Source: a virus. From it: a DNA stretch of 35,901 nucleotides. A program made the position numbers and the translations under genes. Positions 16,422-23,780 of this stretch are shown here, piece after piece. The stretch is taken from IMG/VR virus record IMGVR_UViG_3300031600_000014, positions 1 to 35,901 of that record; one strand, given 5' to 3'. The stretch's first letter is position 1. Each line of letters begins with the position of its first letter. Under the pieces are notes generated by a model. The model had not been told where the DNA came from. It saw only the letters and a list, made by a program, of their open reading frames with translations, and did not search any database.

Positions 16422-16494
16422 AAATACACCTCTCTCAGTTGGTAGCGCGTTTAAATCTAGGCTTCTTGCGCGGATAGCCTCCCGCTGCTCTGGA

Positions 16495-16872
16495 TTATAG
16501 TTGCTTTATTGCATGAGCTGGTATGAATTGGGCGTATGTGTAGATGTCGCCAGGCCTCCAGAGCTCGATCCCGCCCCAGCTTTCTGCGAGATCCGACTCT
16601 CGAACGGATATTGACTCTGGGTGCGCGATCTTTTCGACGGGCTTGAAATATACAAACATGTAATCGCCGCCTGAGCAGGGGCTCTCGACGAACCAAACGC
16701 GAACATCAGTAATGATGCTACGCAGGGAGGTCGCGCAATCGCCCATAGGGTCTGTGTCGAAGCGCACCACCCCTCTCCCGACGTCGCCAACTTCCGGGCA
16801 GCTCCAGGATGTTATAGCCAGCGCTTCGCCTTGCTTTAAAAGTGCTTCGCCTTGCTTTAATATGCTCATCAT
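16495..16872 (-). CDS. Unknown protein with a tandem-duplicated N-terminus
   Basis: A 125-residue protein; the first ATG overlaps the primase stop (ATGATGA) and a second ATG follows directly, with GAGGA upstream. The N-terminus encodes LKQGEAL twice, produced by a 21-bp direct duplication (about 16823-16863). After this come 'ITSWSCPEVGDVGRGVVRFDTDP', a 'SPCSGGDYMFVYFKP' hydrophobic strand and a C-terminal helix. Two Cys-containing segments are present but no metal-binding pattern is convincing. Position in the replication operon is the only hint to function. Confidence 0.6.
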   Translation of the reverse strand: MMSILKQGEALLKQGEALAITSWSCPEVGDVGRGVVRFDTDPMGDCATSLRSIITDVRVWFVESPCSGGDYMFVYFKPVEKIAHPESISVRESDLAESWGGIELWRPGDIYTYAQFIPAHAIKQL

Positions 16873-17870
16873 TCTTCCTCGTTCTGGGGTTCAAATGTGT
16901 AATTATCGAAGCCGTCAGCGTCATCATTCGTCGCTTCCAGCACATCTTCAAGGTCGCTATTTAGCCAATCAGTAAGGCTCCGCCACCCCTTCTCGCCACA
17001 ATGGCCGTGATGGCACCTAAAAGCGCCATACCAGTCATTTTCTACTTCAGGCAGCCGTATCGCGGCCCCGTTATCGACTCCGCCGGTGTGGTCGTGCGTC
17101 CAGGGACACCGAATGTGGATCCAGCCGCTGTAGTCCGGTTCCTCCTGTTTTATCCACCCGGCCGACCGGAGCGTGGAGCGGGTCTCAATGAAATGGCGGA
17201 TTCTATCTGACCGGGCAGCAAGCTGTCGCCCTGCATCTTTTGGTGCAGACCTCCTCCGCACAAGCGAGAGCCCAAAGGCTGTGGCTATCTCGCTCACGGA
17301 GTACCGACGCTCAGGGGCAAAATTGTGGAGCTTTACGCGCCACGGCCGCCCCTCCTCGTCGAAGTACTTTGGTTTGGCGTTTATACCTGCTGGCGGCCTG
17401 AATACGCGATTGACCCCGGCTTGGCCGGTATCGGTTCCGAGGAACTTGCGCTGGATGAAAGCTCTGATAAGCGCGTCGAATGTTTCGAGGTCTTCGACGC
17501 GCTTATCAAAAAAATACATGGCTTGGTAGTTGTCAGGTGACGTCTCCACAAGGGCAGTAGGCGCGAGCGCGTCGAGGGTCGAGAGGGGGAACTTTGCCCC
17601 CGGCCCCGTCCCAACGTCGTCTATCATCAGCAGGAGCCCCCCGGCGAAGTTCTCTTTGCGCCGTCGGAACTCCCCCCGCTGGTTCCGCTTCATCGCAGAC
17701 ACGCAGAGGTAAACGTTGCTCAGGTCGTCGATCTGGGAAACACTGTTCAGCACGATCGCCTTCCACTTCCCGTAAACGTCGCTGTTGGGATCGCCGCGAA
17801 ATTGCGCCGCTACAACGCGCCCGTCTTCTGGGAGCATAGACCGCATGAGTTCAAAAAAGTCTTCAAACAT
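16869..17870 (-). CDS. RepB-like prim-pol primase with C-terminal zinc finger
   Basis: The frame extends upstream but the ATG at 17870 (MFEDFFELMRSML) has a clear CCGGAGG site upstream and follows the hairpin. About 333 residues. The N-terminal part resembles an archaeo-eukaryotic primase (AEP) of the RepB/prim-pol type: 'LLLMIDDVGTG' as the acidic motif, 'LVETSPDNYQAMYFF' as the central motif, and 'GTDTGQAGVNRVFRPPAGIN' typical of the family. Residues about 250-300 add a zinc-ribbon: C in 'IRCPWTHDHTGG', then 'FRCHHGHCGEKGW'. It would prime DNA synthesis for the phage polymerase, and is encoded with the SF3 helicase. Confidence 0.82.
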   Translation of the reverse strand: MFEDFFELMRSMLPEDGRVVAAQFRGDPNSDVYGKWKAIVLNSVSQIDDLSNVYLCVSAMKRNQRGEFRRRKENFAGGLLLMIDDVGTGPGAKFPLSTLDALAPTALVETSPDNYQAMYFFDKRVEDLETFDALIRAFIQRKFLGTDTGQAGVNRVFRPPAGINAKPKYFDEEGRPWRVKLHNFAPERRYSVSEIATAFGLSLVRRRSAPKDAGRQLAARSDRIRHFIETRSTLRSAGWIKQEEPDYSGWIHIRCPWTHDHTGGVDNGAAIRLPEVENDWYGAFRCHHGHCGEKGWRSLTDWLNSDLEDVLEATNDDADGFDNYTFEPQNEEE

Positions 17871-17887
17871 AAAGCCTCCGGAAACGA

Positions 17888-17905
17888 GAGCGGCCGGAGC
17901 CGCTC
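17888..17905 (-). other. Short hairpin between the SSB-like gene and the primase
   Basis: On the minus strand GAGCGGC-TCCG-GCCGCTC folds into a perfect seven-base stem with a four-base loop. No T run follows; the primase ribosome site (CCGGAGG) comes eleven bases later. It probably limits read-through or stabilises the transcript. The same GCGGCTCCGGCCGC core appears at 21854-21867. Confidence 0.6.
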
Positions 17906-17922
17906 CCTTTTGGTTGCCTGGC

Positions 17923-18771
17923 TTAGAATTTGTCGCCAGCTTCCGTTCCAGAGGAGGTCGCTGCGCCGTCGGGGCTTTCGTAAACAACCTTGGCTTCGCC
18001 CGCCGCGATCGTCGCGTGGAAGGCTTTGCCGAGGTCATACAGGTCTTTGCTCTGTACAAACTTCGGATCTGAGGGTTGAACTTTAAGGCCGTGCCATGAC
18101 CCTTTGTCATTCGACTCTCCAACCGCCGTCAGCAAGATCCGGCTCGCCCAGGTAGGCGGCGTCACCAGCCCCTTTGGCCCCTTTACCTTCGCGGAGTTTA
18201 GGAGGCTCATCAGCATTTTCGATTTCTTGATCTGGGTCGAGCCGAGGGAGAGCAAGACCTGCTGGGCTTCCCCGTTCTCCTCGTCGACCAGGATGCCGAA
18301 GTGGTTGCGTGTATCCGCGAGGTGGTCGCACTTCTTGTCGTCTATCGTCCCGTCAGGAAGGGGAAAGTACAGCCGCCCCTCGCGGTCAACCACTTCGCCG
18401 GAGTCGCGAAGCTGAGCGGCTGCTTCCGGGAGCATTTCCCCTTTGAACCCGCCGTCAGACGTTCCGCGCGGCCCCCAACGTAAAAAGCGACGCTGGTAGG
18501 CGCAAGGCAGGAAGATAACGCCCTTCTTGCCGTCATACAGCTTCTGGGTTACTGTATTGAAGAGCATGCCGGCTTTCGCGCCTTCGACGTATTCGGCTTC
18601 AGCCTCGTCGCACTGGGGGGAGATCTTCTGGAGAACGGAAAGGAACGGGATTGCAAAGCTGTCCTTGTCCGCAGTCTCCATGCCCGCGCCGGCATCTTCC
18701 AGCATAAAGTCCATGGTTGCGAGTTCTTGAGTTGTTTCTTCGATTATGGCTGTTTCTTTTTTCGCGGTCAT
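17923..18771 (-). CDS. Candidate ssDNA-binding / recombination protein
   Basis: A 282-residue protein, mixed alpha/beta with many aromatic residues ('FLPCAYQRRFLRWGPRG', 'ADTRNHFGILVDEENG', 'WASRILLTAVGESNDKGSWHGLKV'). The C-terminus is acidic and ends DKF, which recalls the terminal Phe of SSB tails, but this is a weak similarity. It is encoded between the small leader genes and the prim-pol, where several phages keep an SSB-like protein. I do not recognise a named family and treat the function as inference. Confidence 0.55.
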   Translation of the reverse strand: MTAKKETAIIEETTQELATMDFMLEDAGAGMETADKDSFAIPFLSVLQKISPQCDEAEAEYVEGAKAGMLFNTVTQKLYDGKKGVIFLPCAYQRRFLRWGPRGTSDGGFKGEMLPEAAAQLRDSGEVVDREGRLYFPLPDGTIDDKKCDHLADTRNHFGILVDEENGEAQQVLLSLGSTQIKKSKMLMSLLNSAKVKGPKGLVTPPTWASRILLTAVGESNDKGSWHGLKVQPSDPKFVQSKDLYDLGKAFHATIAAGEAKVVYESPDGAATSSGTEAGDKF

Positions 18772-19328
18772 TTTTTGGCTCTCGTTACGGTTGCTACATC
18801 GTATGGGTGAACTGAGAATAGTTCCTCAGGCAAAACAAGTCCCTTTTCCATCTGCTCCTTGACAAAGGCTTTAAACGTCCCAGGGTGAACATTATCGTCC
18901 AGGCTGACTGTGTCATACTCTCCTGCGAGCTTATGAGTACACTCAATTGCCTCCTCGCGCTTATCCTTTGCGAACTCGACCATGACCTTGGTTTTAATAA
19001 GACCCCCAAAGCCGTTCTCTTCCAGCCACCTTAGCGCGGCTGGTTTTTTCGCCTTCGTGATGGAAGCGTCGATATTCTGCTTCAGGTCGATTGCCGTGCC
19101 GTCTTCTAGCCGCAGGCCGGGCAACCCTACTTCCTTGAGAAGCTCCGGGAGGTCGCTGAGCCGGGTCTGGTTATAGGCGGCTTTCGCATGGGCCAGCATA
19201 TCGGTCTGAAACTTGAGATCGTCCTCTTGCTTCACGAGTAGCTGGGCAAGTTCCCGCACACGCTCCAGGCTGTCTGAAGCGGCTTCCTCCGGTTCTTCTA
19301 GCATCCAGTCAGGTGCTTCGTTGCTCAT
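18768..19328 (-). CDS. Conserved phage protein, helical N-terminus
   Basis: About 186 residues from the ATG at 19328 (MSNEAPDWMLEEPEE). The N-terminal 60 residues form a long helix rich in Glu/Leu/Lys that may be a coiled coil. The middle 'LPGLRLEDGTAIDLKQNIDASI' and C-terminal 'HPGTFKAFVKEQMEKGLVLPEELFSVHP' resemble a family I have seen in podo- and siphovirus replication regions, but I cannot name it. It overlaps the next gene (ATGA) and lies in the early part of the leftward operon. Confidence 0.6.
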   Translation of the reverse strand: MSNEAPDWMLEEPEEAASDSLERVRELAQLLVKQEDDLKFQTDMLAHAKAAYNQTRLSDLPELLKEVGLPGLRLEDGTAIDLKQNIDASITKAKKPAALRWLEENGFGGLIKTKVMVEFAKDKREEAIECTHKLAGEYDTVSLDDNVHPGTFKAFVKEQMEKGLVLPEELFSVHPYDVATVTRAKK

Positions 19329-19666
19329 AATGTAATCTCCGCGCAATCGTATTCGCGCCGGGATTTTTCCCAGCGCAAAACTTTTACTGTTGATGTTCGG
19401 TCGCTTGCGTAGGTCATCGCCGCCGCTATAAGGATTGGGTCACCGACGCATAACAAATAGTCGTCAGCCCCAAAGTCGTGGAGCTTTTCTTGTAGCTCGA
19501 TTATTGCGTCATGGATCTGATCGTCTCGATAACTGTTCTGAGGGTCGACGAGCGTTACAAGCTCCCCGAACTTCATAGCAGGCTTCAAGTCGATAGACGA
19601 AACCCGCTTGTTGCTGATGGGATCATAGCGAGTAGGGACGCTGGGGAGAAAAACGCGTGGTCTCAT
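19325..19666 (-). CDS. Small conserved phage protein, first leftward gene
   Basis: A 113-residue protein. The ATG at 19666 has AAGGAA seven bases upstream. It contains 'DYLLCVGDPILIAAAMTYASD', followed by 'VKVLRWEKSRREY', a pattern I have seen in short proteins of other phages with unknown function. It is the first gene after the divergent control region, so it is probably among the earliest leftward products. Confidence 0.65.
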   Translation of the reverse strand: MRPRVFLPSVPTRYDPISNKRVSSIDLKPAMKFGELVTLVDPQNSYRDDQIHDAIIELQEKLHDFGADDYLLCVGDPILIAAAMTYASDRTSTVKVLRWEKSRREYDCAEITL

Positions 19667-19692
19667 TTCTGGTTCCTTTCTGGGGTGGTTCT

Positions 19693-19736
19693 TAACTGCG
19701 AGAGAACTATGCTTGAATTATAACCGCGAGGGAACC
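19693..19736 (-). promoter_or_regulatory. Leftward control region with a repeated motif
   Basis: A TATAAT sequence is present on the minus strand at 19722-19717, about 50 bases upstream of the first leftward gene; I see no good -35. It is flanked by two copies of TAACYGCGAGRGAACY (19693-19708 and 19721-19736) that could be operator sites. A weaker third version lies near 19795-19812. The remaining control region to 19820 shows no other gene. Confidence 0.45.
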
Positions 19737-19820
19737 CCAATGTTTCCCTTTTTTATTCAAAGATGGGAGGGTTTGTCTAGGTACGCGCGCGAGCTATTAA
19801 GCGAGGGAGGGAAATCATTT

Positions 19821-19914
19821 TATTTATTTTCACCAAACCCCTTTCTTTTTGAATTCAAAAGGCGCATAATTGTTGTAAGTTGAGACAAACCTACCAAGAA
19901 CCCGGAGAACGAAA
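19821..19914 (+). promoter_or_regulatory. Early promoter-leader module, copy A
   Basis: Conserved blocks are ATTTTC-x-CCAAAC, then TTTCTT (19842-19847) as -35-like element, a 17-base spacer, and CATAAT (19865-19870) as -10. The leader continues as TTGTTGTAAGTTGAGAC and ends with the translation cassette CCCGGAGAACGAAAATG. The stretch from 19841 to 19918 is identical to copy D at 30914-30991. Confidence 0.75.
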
Positions 19915-20112
19915 ATGACCAACTTTACTGAAAGCGATTTTGAACTGGCCCAGCTCCCTTCCCTCGCGGCGGCTCTTGGTATGGATACCTTCGAGATTTC
20001 CGCTGAAGGGTTCTCCAAGCAGCGTTATGCAGAAGCTGCTTGCGATGAAGATGCGTTCATTACCGTTCTTCGCGCCGACAACGGCCAGTTCCATTTCGTC
20101 TCAGGAGAGTAA
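19915..20112 (+). CDS. Small early protein, first rightward gene
   Basis: A 65-residue acidic protein (MTNFTESDFELAQLP...) with no domain that I recognise. Its ATG follows the strong GGAGAACG cassette. The first six residues (MTNFTE) are the same as in the next gene, because the whole promoter-leader copy extends into the coding region. It is the first gene transcribed rightward and is likely an early host-takeover or regulatory factor; that is inference from position and size. Confidence 0.7.
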   Translation: MTNFTESDFELAQLPSLAAALGMDTFEISAEGFSKQRYAEAACDEDAFITVLRADNGQFHFVSGE

Positions 20113-20118
20113 AAAAAA

Positions 20119-20214
20119 ATCAAATTATTTTCGCCAAACTGCTTTCTTTTTGAATTCAAAACAGCGATAATAGCTGTACGTTGAAACGAACTACCCAGAA
20201 CCCGGAGAACGAAA
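20119..20214 (+). promoter_or_regulatory. Early promoter-leader module, copy B
   Basis: Same module as copy A: ATTATTTTCGCCAAAC, TTTCTT (20143-20148), 17-base spacer, GATAAT (20166-20171), then a diverged leader ending CCCGGAGAACGAAAATG. It fills the gap after the 65-residue gene. Confidence 0.75.
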
Positions 20215-20781
20215 ATGACCAACTTTACCGAAATGAACGCGAAGCAACTTGTAAATGCTTACAACGAAATGGCCAAGGAACTGGACACCAACCTCGTTAT
20301 CCGCTTTGCGAGCCGCGCCGCCGGCATTAAGCGCTGCGAAAAGATCGCCGCCCAGATGCCCGCTGCCGAGGTTATCGAAGTTGCCGAGGTTATCGAAGCT
20401 GCCGAGCAGGGATGCCCTTCTTGCGGCGCGATAGACGACCAGACCGCCGCCGGGATCGAAGGCACCGCTGCTGATGAGCGTAACCTTTGCCACCACTGCT
20501 CAACCGAGTACTGGGTGGATACACGGAAGGTATACAAAGCGCCCGCCGCCTCAACAACCCGCTCAGAGGCGATAGCCGAGAGCTGGAAGAATGAAGCGAC
20601 CCGCGCAAAGCGTACCCAGCGCCACGCCGTTCGAGTAAACGGAAACGAGTTCAAGAGCGTCCGTGCCGCCTTCGCCGCGCTAAACCTTCCGATGAAGACC
20701 TGCATCAAGTTCCGCATGGCGCTTAAAGCTGCCGGGAAAATCGAAGAAAATGGGAACACTTGGGAAGTTATCGAGGCGTAA
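20215..20781 (+). CDS. Zinc-ribbon protein with N- and C-terminal helical domains
   Basis: A 188-residue protein. The N-terminal part (QLVNAYNEMA, then 'IRFASRAAGIKRCEKIAAQ') looks like the small helical domain found at the start of various phage proteins. A tandem VIEVAE/VIEAAE repeat (18-bp units, 20365-20400) leads into a zinc ribbon with C67-x2-C70 and C92-x2-C95. The C-terminus ('VRVNGNEFKSVRAAFAALNL', then 'IKFRMALKAAGKIE') resembles a helix-turn-helix of the NUMOD type. DNA binding is likely; target and role are unknown. Confidence 0.65.
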   Translation: MTNFTEMNAKQLVNAYNEMAKELDTNLVIRFASRAAGIKRCEKIAAQMPAAEVIEVAEVIEAAEQGCPSCGAIDDQTAAGIEGTAADERNLCHHCSTEYWVDTRKVYKAPAASTTRSEAIAESWKNEATRAKRTQRHAVRVNGNEFKSVRAAFAALNLPMKTCIKFRMALKAAGKIEENGNTWEVIEA

Positions 20782-20833
20782 AGCCTCCCCTCTCGCGGCC
20801 AAGGATGGCCCCACCCAAACCTGGAGAACTATT

Positions 20834-20989
20834 ATGACCCCTGAACAAAAGCAGTTCCTTGACGCCCTTCGAGAGTCCGGAGAGATCAATATGTTTGGAG
20901 CCGCGCGGCCGCTCGCTCGCGCTTTCGACTTAACGCGAGAGAAGGCCACCGACGTCCTCCGCGAGTGGATGAGAACCTTCGACGAGTAA
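20834..20989 (+). CDS. Short conserved phage protein with HTH-like fold
   Basis: The ATG at 20834 has CTGGAGAAC upstream and gives 51 residues (MTPEQKQFLDALRESGEINM...). The pattern 'LRESGEINMFGAARPLARAF' followed by 'REKATDVLREWMRTFDE' is one I have met repeatedly as a short protein in tailed phages. A small helix-turn-helix regulatory role is possible. The upstream in-frame extension to 20750 is not used because it overlaps the previous gene. Confidence 0.7.
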   Translation: MTPEQKQFLDALRESGEINMFGAARPLARAFDLTREKATDVLREWMRTFDE

Positions 20990-21000
20990 CCGACAAACGG

Positions 21001-21062
21001 CTTTCCTTTTGCTTTTTAATCGGCCATAGTTACGCCCCTGACCAAGAACTTGGAGAACTAAA
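21001..21062 (+). promoter_or_regulatory. Early promoter-leader module, degenerate copy E
   Basis: TTTCCT (21002-21007), a 17-base spacer and CATAGT (21025-21030), followed by a leader with ACTTGGAGAACTAAAATG. The spacing and position of -35, -10 and ribosome cassette match copies A-D although the intervening sequence has diverged. It likely drives the long 21063-30252 operon. Confidence 0.55.
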
Positions 21063-21845
21063 ATGACATCAACTATTCTTACCCACGACCAGATCCGCGC
21101 GGCCGCCCCGGCAGCCTTCGCCACGCAGGAGTCGTTAACGATGAGTGAGCGTTACAACTTCGTCAATACCGCGAGCATTTTGAAGAAGCTCGAAGGCAAC
21201 GGGTTCTTCCCCGTCCAGGCCGCCCAGCAGACGCCGCGCGAGCGCAACCCGCTCCACGTCCAGCACTCGATAGTCCTGCGCCCGGACGATTATGACGTTG
21301 CGGAGGGGGAGGTTGTCCCGCAGATCCTCCTGGTAAACTCGCATAACGGCCGCACCAAGCTCCGCATTTTCGCAGGCTTTTATCGCTTTGTTTGCGCGAA
21401 TGGGATTGTCGTTGGTGATGATAAATTTACCCTTGAGGTTGGGCATGCCGATCGAGTCGCGCAAGGGGTTGATGAGTATATTGAACGGTTTGGTTCGCAA
21501 GTAAGCGACTTGAACCTGCGTATGCGTCGGTGGTCTCAGATCCAGATGACGAAAATGGACAGCCTTGCCTTCGCTCGCGAAGCTGCCGAGATCCGCTTTG
21601 GGTCGCAGATGAAAACTGCATTCGACCCTTCGGACGTCCTCGAAGCGAAGCGAACGGAAGATGAAGGGCAGACGCTCTGGCAAGTGTTTAACCGGGTACA
21701 AGAGAATGCGATGAAGGGAGGGATTAAAGGCAAGACCGCTTCCGGACGCCCCACGACTTCGCGGCCGGTAAACGCGATTCACGCTGACATAGATTTTAAC
21801 CGCAGCCTCTGGGCGCTCGCTGAAAGAGTAGCCGAAGCTGCATAA
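21063..21845 (+). CDS. DUF932 protein
   Basis: A 260-residue protein of the DUF932 (phage/plasmid-like TIGR03299-related) family: 'NPLHVQHSIVLRPDDYDV', then 'LRIFAGFYRFVCANGIVVGD' and a C-terminal 'TLWQVFNRVQENAMKGG' and 'NRSLWALAERVAEAA' helix are characteristic. DUF932 proteins are common in plasmids and phages, and a link with replication or anti-defence has been suggested, but the activity is not established. It is followed by a short hairpin at 21853 and then by further early genes. Confidence 0.85.
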   Translation: MTSTILTHDQIRAAAPAAFATQESLTMSERYNFVNTASILKKLEGNGFFPVQAAQQTPRERNPLHVQHSIVLRPDDYDVAEGEVVPQILLVNSHNGRTKLRIFAGFYRFVCANGIVVGDDKFTLEVGHADRVAQGVDEYIERFGSQVSDLNLRMRRWSQIQMTKMDSLAFAREAAEIRFGSQMKTAFDPSDVLEAKRTEDEGQTLWQVFNRVQENAMKGGIKGKTASGRPTTSRPVNAIHADIDFNRSLWALAERVAEAA

Positions 21846-21852
21846 CTAACCG

Positions 21853-21868
21853 CGCGGCTCCGGCCGCG
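21853..21868 (+). terminator. Short hairpin after the DUF932 gene
   Basis: CGCGGC-TCCG-GCCGCG is a perfect six-base stem with a four-base loop, followed by TCTTTA, which is only a weak T tract. It may act as an attenuator in the middle of the early operon. The core is the same as in the hairpin at 17888-17905. Confidence 0.5.
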
Positions 21869-21888
21869 TCTTTACTTAGGAGAGCCCC

Positions 21889-22113
21889 ATGGGCAGGAAT
21901 CAGGTTTACACAGACGATACAAAGGTTGCCGTGCGCGCGGCCCGGAGCAAGTCGAGGCTTCAGCAAGGTTCCGATCGTCGAGCGATCATCAACCACCTTA
22001 TTGACGTTGGCGGGCAAAGTTCCCTCCTCGCGATCGACGAGCACTTTGGATACGAAATCCGCACAAAGGTCGCTGCGCTTCTTAAAACGGGTTGGCTTGA
22101 GGTGGTAGAATGA
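21889..22113 (+). CDS. Small unknown, winged-helix-like
   Basis: A 74-residue protein starting after AGGAGAG. The sequence 'RRAIINHLIDVGGQSSLLAIDEHFGYEIRTKVAALLKTGWLEVVE' looks like a compact winged helix, with a regulatory or DNA-binding role possible. It overlaps the FAD-protein start by four bases (ATGA), so it is probably co-translated with the nucleotide cluster. Confidence 0.55.
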   Translation: MGRNQVYTDDTKVAVRAARSKSRLQQGSDRRAIINHLIDVGGQSSLLAIDEHFGYEIRTKVAALLKTGWLEVVE

Positions 22114-23006
22114 TTGTTGGTGCCGGGCTTGCCGGTCTCGTCGTCTCTCACATGTTCCCCAGGCACGAGATTGTGGAGGCCGCCCCGGAGCCCATCGAGA
22201 ATCACAAGGCTCTTCTGCGCTTCCGTAGCGACGAGATAAGCAAGCTGACGGGCATCGACTTCCGCCAGGTTCGCGTTCGGAAAGCGATTTTTGACGGCGA
22301 AAAGGAAGTGCCGCCCAGCGTTCGGAACACGAACCTGTACAGCTTGAAATGCCTTGGCCGGATCGAGGGGGAGCGAAGCATATGGAACCTCGACCCATCG
22401 ACCCGTTATGTCGCGCCTGAAGATTTCTACTCGATGCTTATTGAAAGCGCGCATAAGCGGATCCAGTGGAATACGCCGGTGGACTTCTCGAACCTCCAGA
22501 ACCTCGACCCGACGATCAGCACAGCTCCTCTCGATCTCGTCTGCAAGCAATTGGGTATTGAGCCTGGGGTAGTCTTCGAGCGTTCCCCAATCACCGTAAA
22601 GCGATTCAGAGTGCGGCTCTGCGACGCCTTCCAAACAATCTATTTTCCGGAGGATGACACAACGTTGTATCGCGCTTCAATTACCGGCAATTTGCTAATC
22701 TGCGAGTTTGCTGGCGAGCCCGCCGGGCAATGGGGTATTCAAATTGCGCGAGCGTTTGGGCTCCCCCTTTCGTCGGGTCTTGCCGAGATTGGGGAGACGT
22801 CTCAGCGTTACGGCAAGATTGCGCCTATTCCCAACGGCATTCGCAAAGGCTTGATTGCAGAGTTAAGCGTGGAGAGAAACATATTTTCAATCGGCCGGTT
22901 CGCGACTTGGCGCAACATACTTCTTGACGACCTTTTGCAAGATGCTGTTGTAATCAAGAAGCTCTTAAACTCCCACAAATACGATCGCCGAATCATAGCA
23001 TCATAA
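22110..23006 (+). CDS. FAD/NAD(P)-binding protein of the ThyX-adjacent phage type
   Basis: A 298-residue protein. The N-terminus has a Rossmann motif right after the start (IVGAGLAGLVVSHMF) and a glutamate at the end of the second strand (HEIVEAAPEP), so FAD binding is likely. The rest ('FSNLQNLDPTISTAPLDL' and 'NIFSIGRFATWRNILLDDLLQDAV') resembles the C-terminal FAD contact of UDP-galactopyranose mutase-like or amine-oxidase-like enzymes. It sits immediately upstream of a divergent ThyX. In phages with hypermodified thymine, FAD-dependent enzymes act on the base; in this phage that is inference. Substrate unknown. Confidence 0.7.
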   Translation: MIVGAGLAGLVVSHMFPRHEIVEAAPEPIENHKALLRFRSDEISKLTGIDFRQVRVRKAIFDGEKEVPPSVRNTNLYSLKCLGRIEGERSIWNLDPSTRYVAPEDFYSMLIESAHKRIQWNTPVDFSNLQNLDPTISTAPLDLVCKQLGIEPGVVFERSPITVKRFRVRLCDAFQTIYFPEDDTTLYRASITGNLLICEFAGEPAGQWGIQIARAFGLPLSSGLAEIGETSQRYGKIAPIPNGIRKGLIAELSVERNIFSIGRFATWRNILLDDLLQDAVVIKKLLNSHKYDRRIIAS

Positions 23007-23026
23007 ACAGAAACTGGAGAACTAAC

Positions 23027-23779
23027 ATGGCACAAGTAACTTTGATTGACTATACAGGGAACGGACGCGAAGACGAGGCTTGGCACGCGGCTCACCTTCT
23101 GATGTTTACGAAAGCGACCCGCTTGAACCTTTCCCAGACCCTCTTGCAAAAGATACAGGAGATGACCGAGGAGGAGATCTTGGCGGAGTTGGGCTACATG
23201 GCGAAGACGATTCCAAGCAGCTGGGAGTTCGTTGACGTTACCTTCCTGATCTCCGGAGTATCGCGCGCGGCGGCCCAGCAGATTACTCGAACGCGCAACG
23301 CCTCTTTTGCTATGCAGTCGCAGCGAGTCACCGACGTTTCTGACTTCGGGTTTGTCAACCCGTTCGAGGATGACGGGGACAAAGGAACGGCCGGGCTGTT
23401 TTTCGAGTTCCAATCAGCCGCCCAGGACTGTTTTGATTCATATAAGGATCTTCTATCAGGAGGAGCGCCCATGCAAGACGCCAGAGGCATCCTCCCCATG
23501 GCTTCAAAGTCCAACCTTGTCGCCAAGTACAACCTCCGGTCGTTTGTGGAGCTAATGCGCACGAGAGCGTCCCTGCGCGTCCAAGGGGAGTATAGTGACA
23601 TAGCAGACCAGATGAAGCTCGCGGTGCTCGACGCTTGGCCTTGGTCTGCTACATTTTTCGAGTCACCTCACCAGAAGGCAATCGACATTCTCGAAGCGGT
23701 CGCGACTGAGGAGGGTATCGAGCCGGGCAAAGGTATCGGCTGGGACATCGCAAAAGCAATCGACCTATTGAGGAAGTAA
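23027..23779 (+). CDS. thyX: ThyX-like flavin-dependent thymidylate synthase, divergent
   Basis: A 250-residue protein with the overall ThyX pattern: 'VDVTFLISGVSRAAAQQITR' then the signature region 'RTRNASFAMQSQRV' at residues 88-101. Canonical enzymes have RHRxxS...SQRY here, so the His and the final Tyr are replaced by Thr and Val, while Arg, Ser and Gln-Arg remain. The C-terminal flavin/dUMP part is 'KYNLRSFVELMRTRASLRVQGEY', followed by 'VLDAWPWSATFFES'. It should transfer a one-carbon unit to a deoxyuridylate; the changed residues could mean altered substrate or mere drift. Confidence 0.82.
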   Translation: MAQVTLIDYTGNGREDEAWHAAHLLMFTKATRLNLSQTLLQKIQEMTEEEILAELGYMAKTIPSSWEFVDVTFLISGVSRAAAQQITRTRNASFAMQSQRVTDVSDFGFVNPFEDDGDKGTAGLFFEFQSAAQDCFDSYKDLLSGGAPMQDARGILPMASKSNLVAKYNLRSFVELMRTRASLRVQGEYSDIADQMKLAVLDAWPWSATFFESPHQKAIDILEAVATEEGIEPGKGIGWDIAKAIDLLRK

Positions 23780-23780
23780 C

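Noticed and set aside
17871-18122. Longer start for the primase
   Set aside because: This part is a shadow of the SSB-like gene, and CCGGAGG directly precedes the ATG at 17870.
19667-19820. CI/Cro-type lysogeny switch
   Set aside because: No repressor gene, integrase or attachment site is visible; only operator-like repeats remain.
20365-20406. CRISPR-like or regulatory repeat
   Set aside because: Two 18-base units in frame within a coding region; this is a small in-gene duplication.
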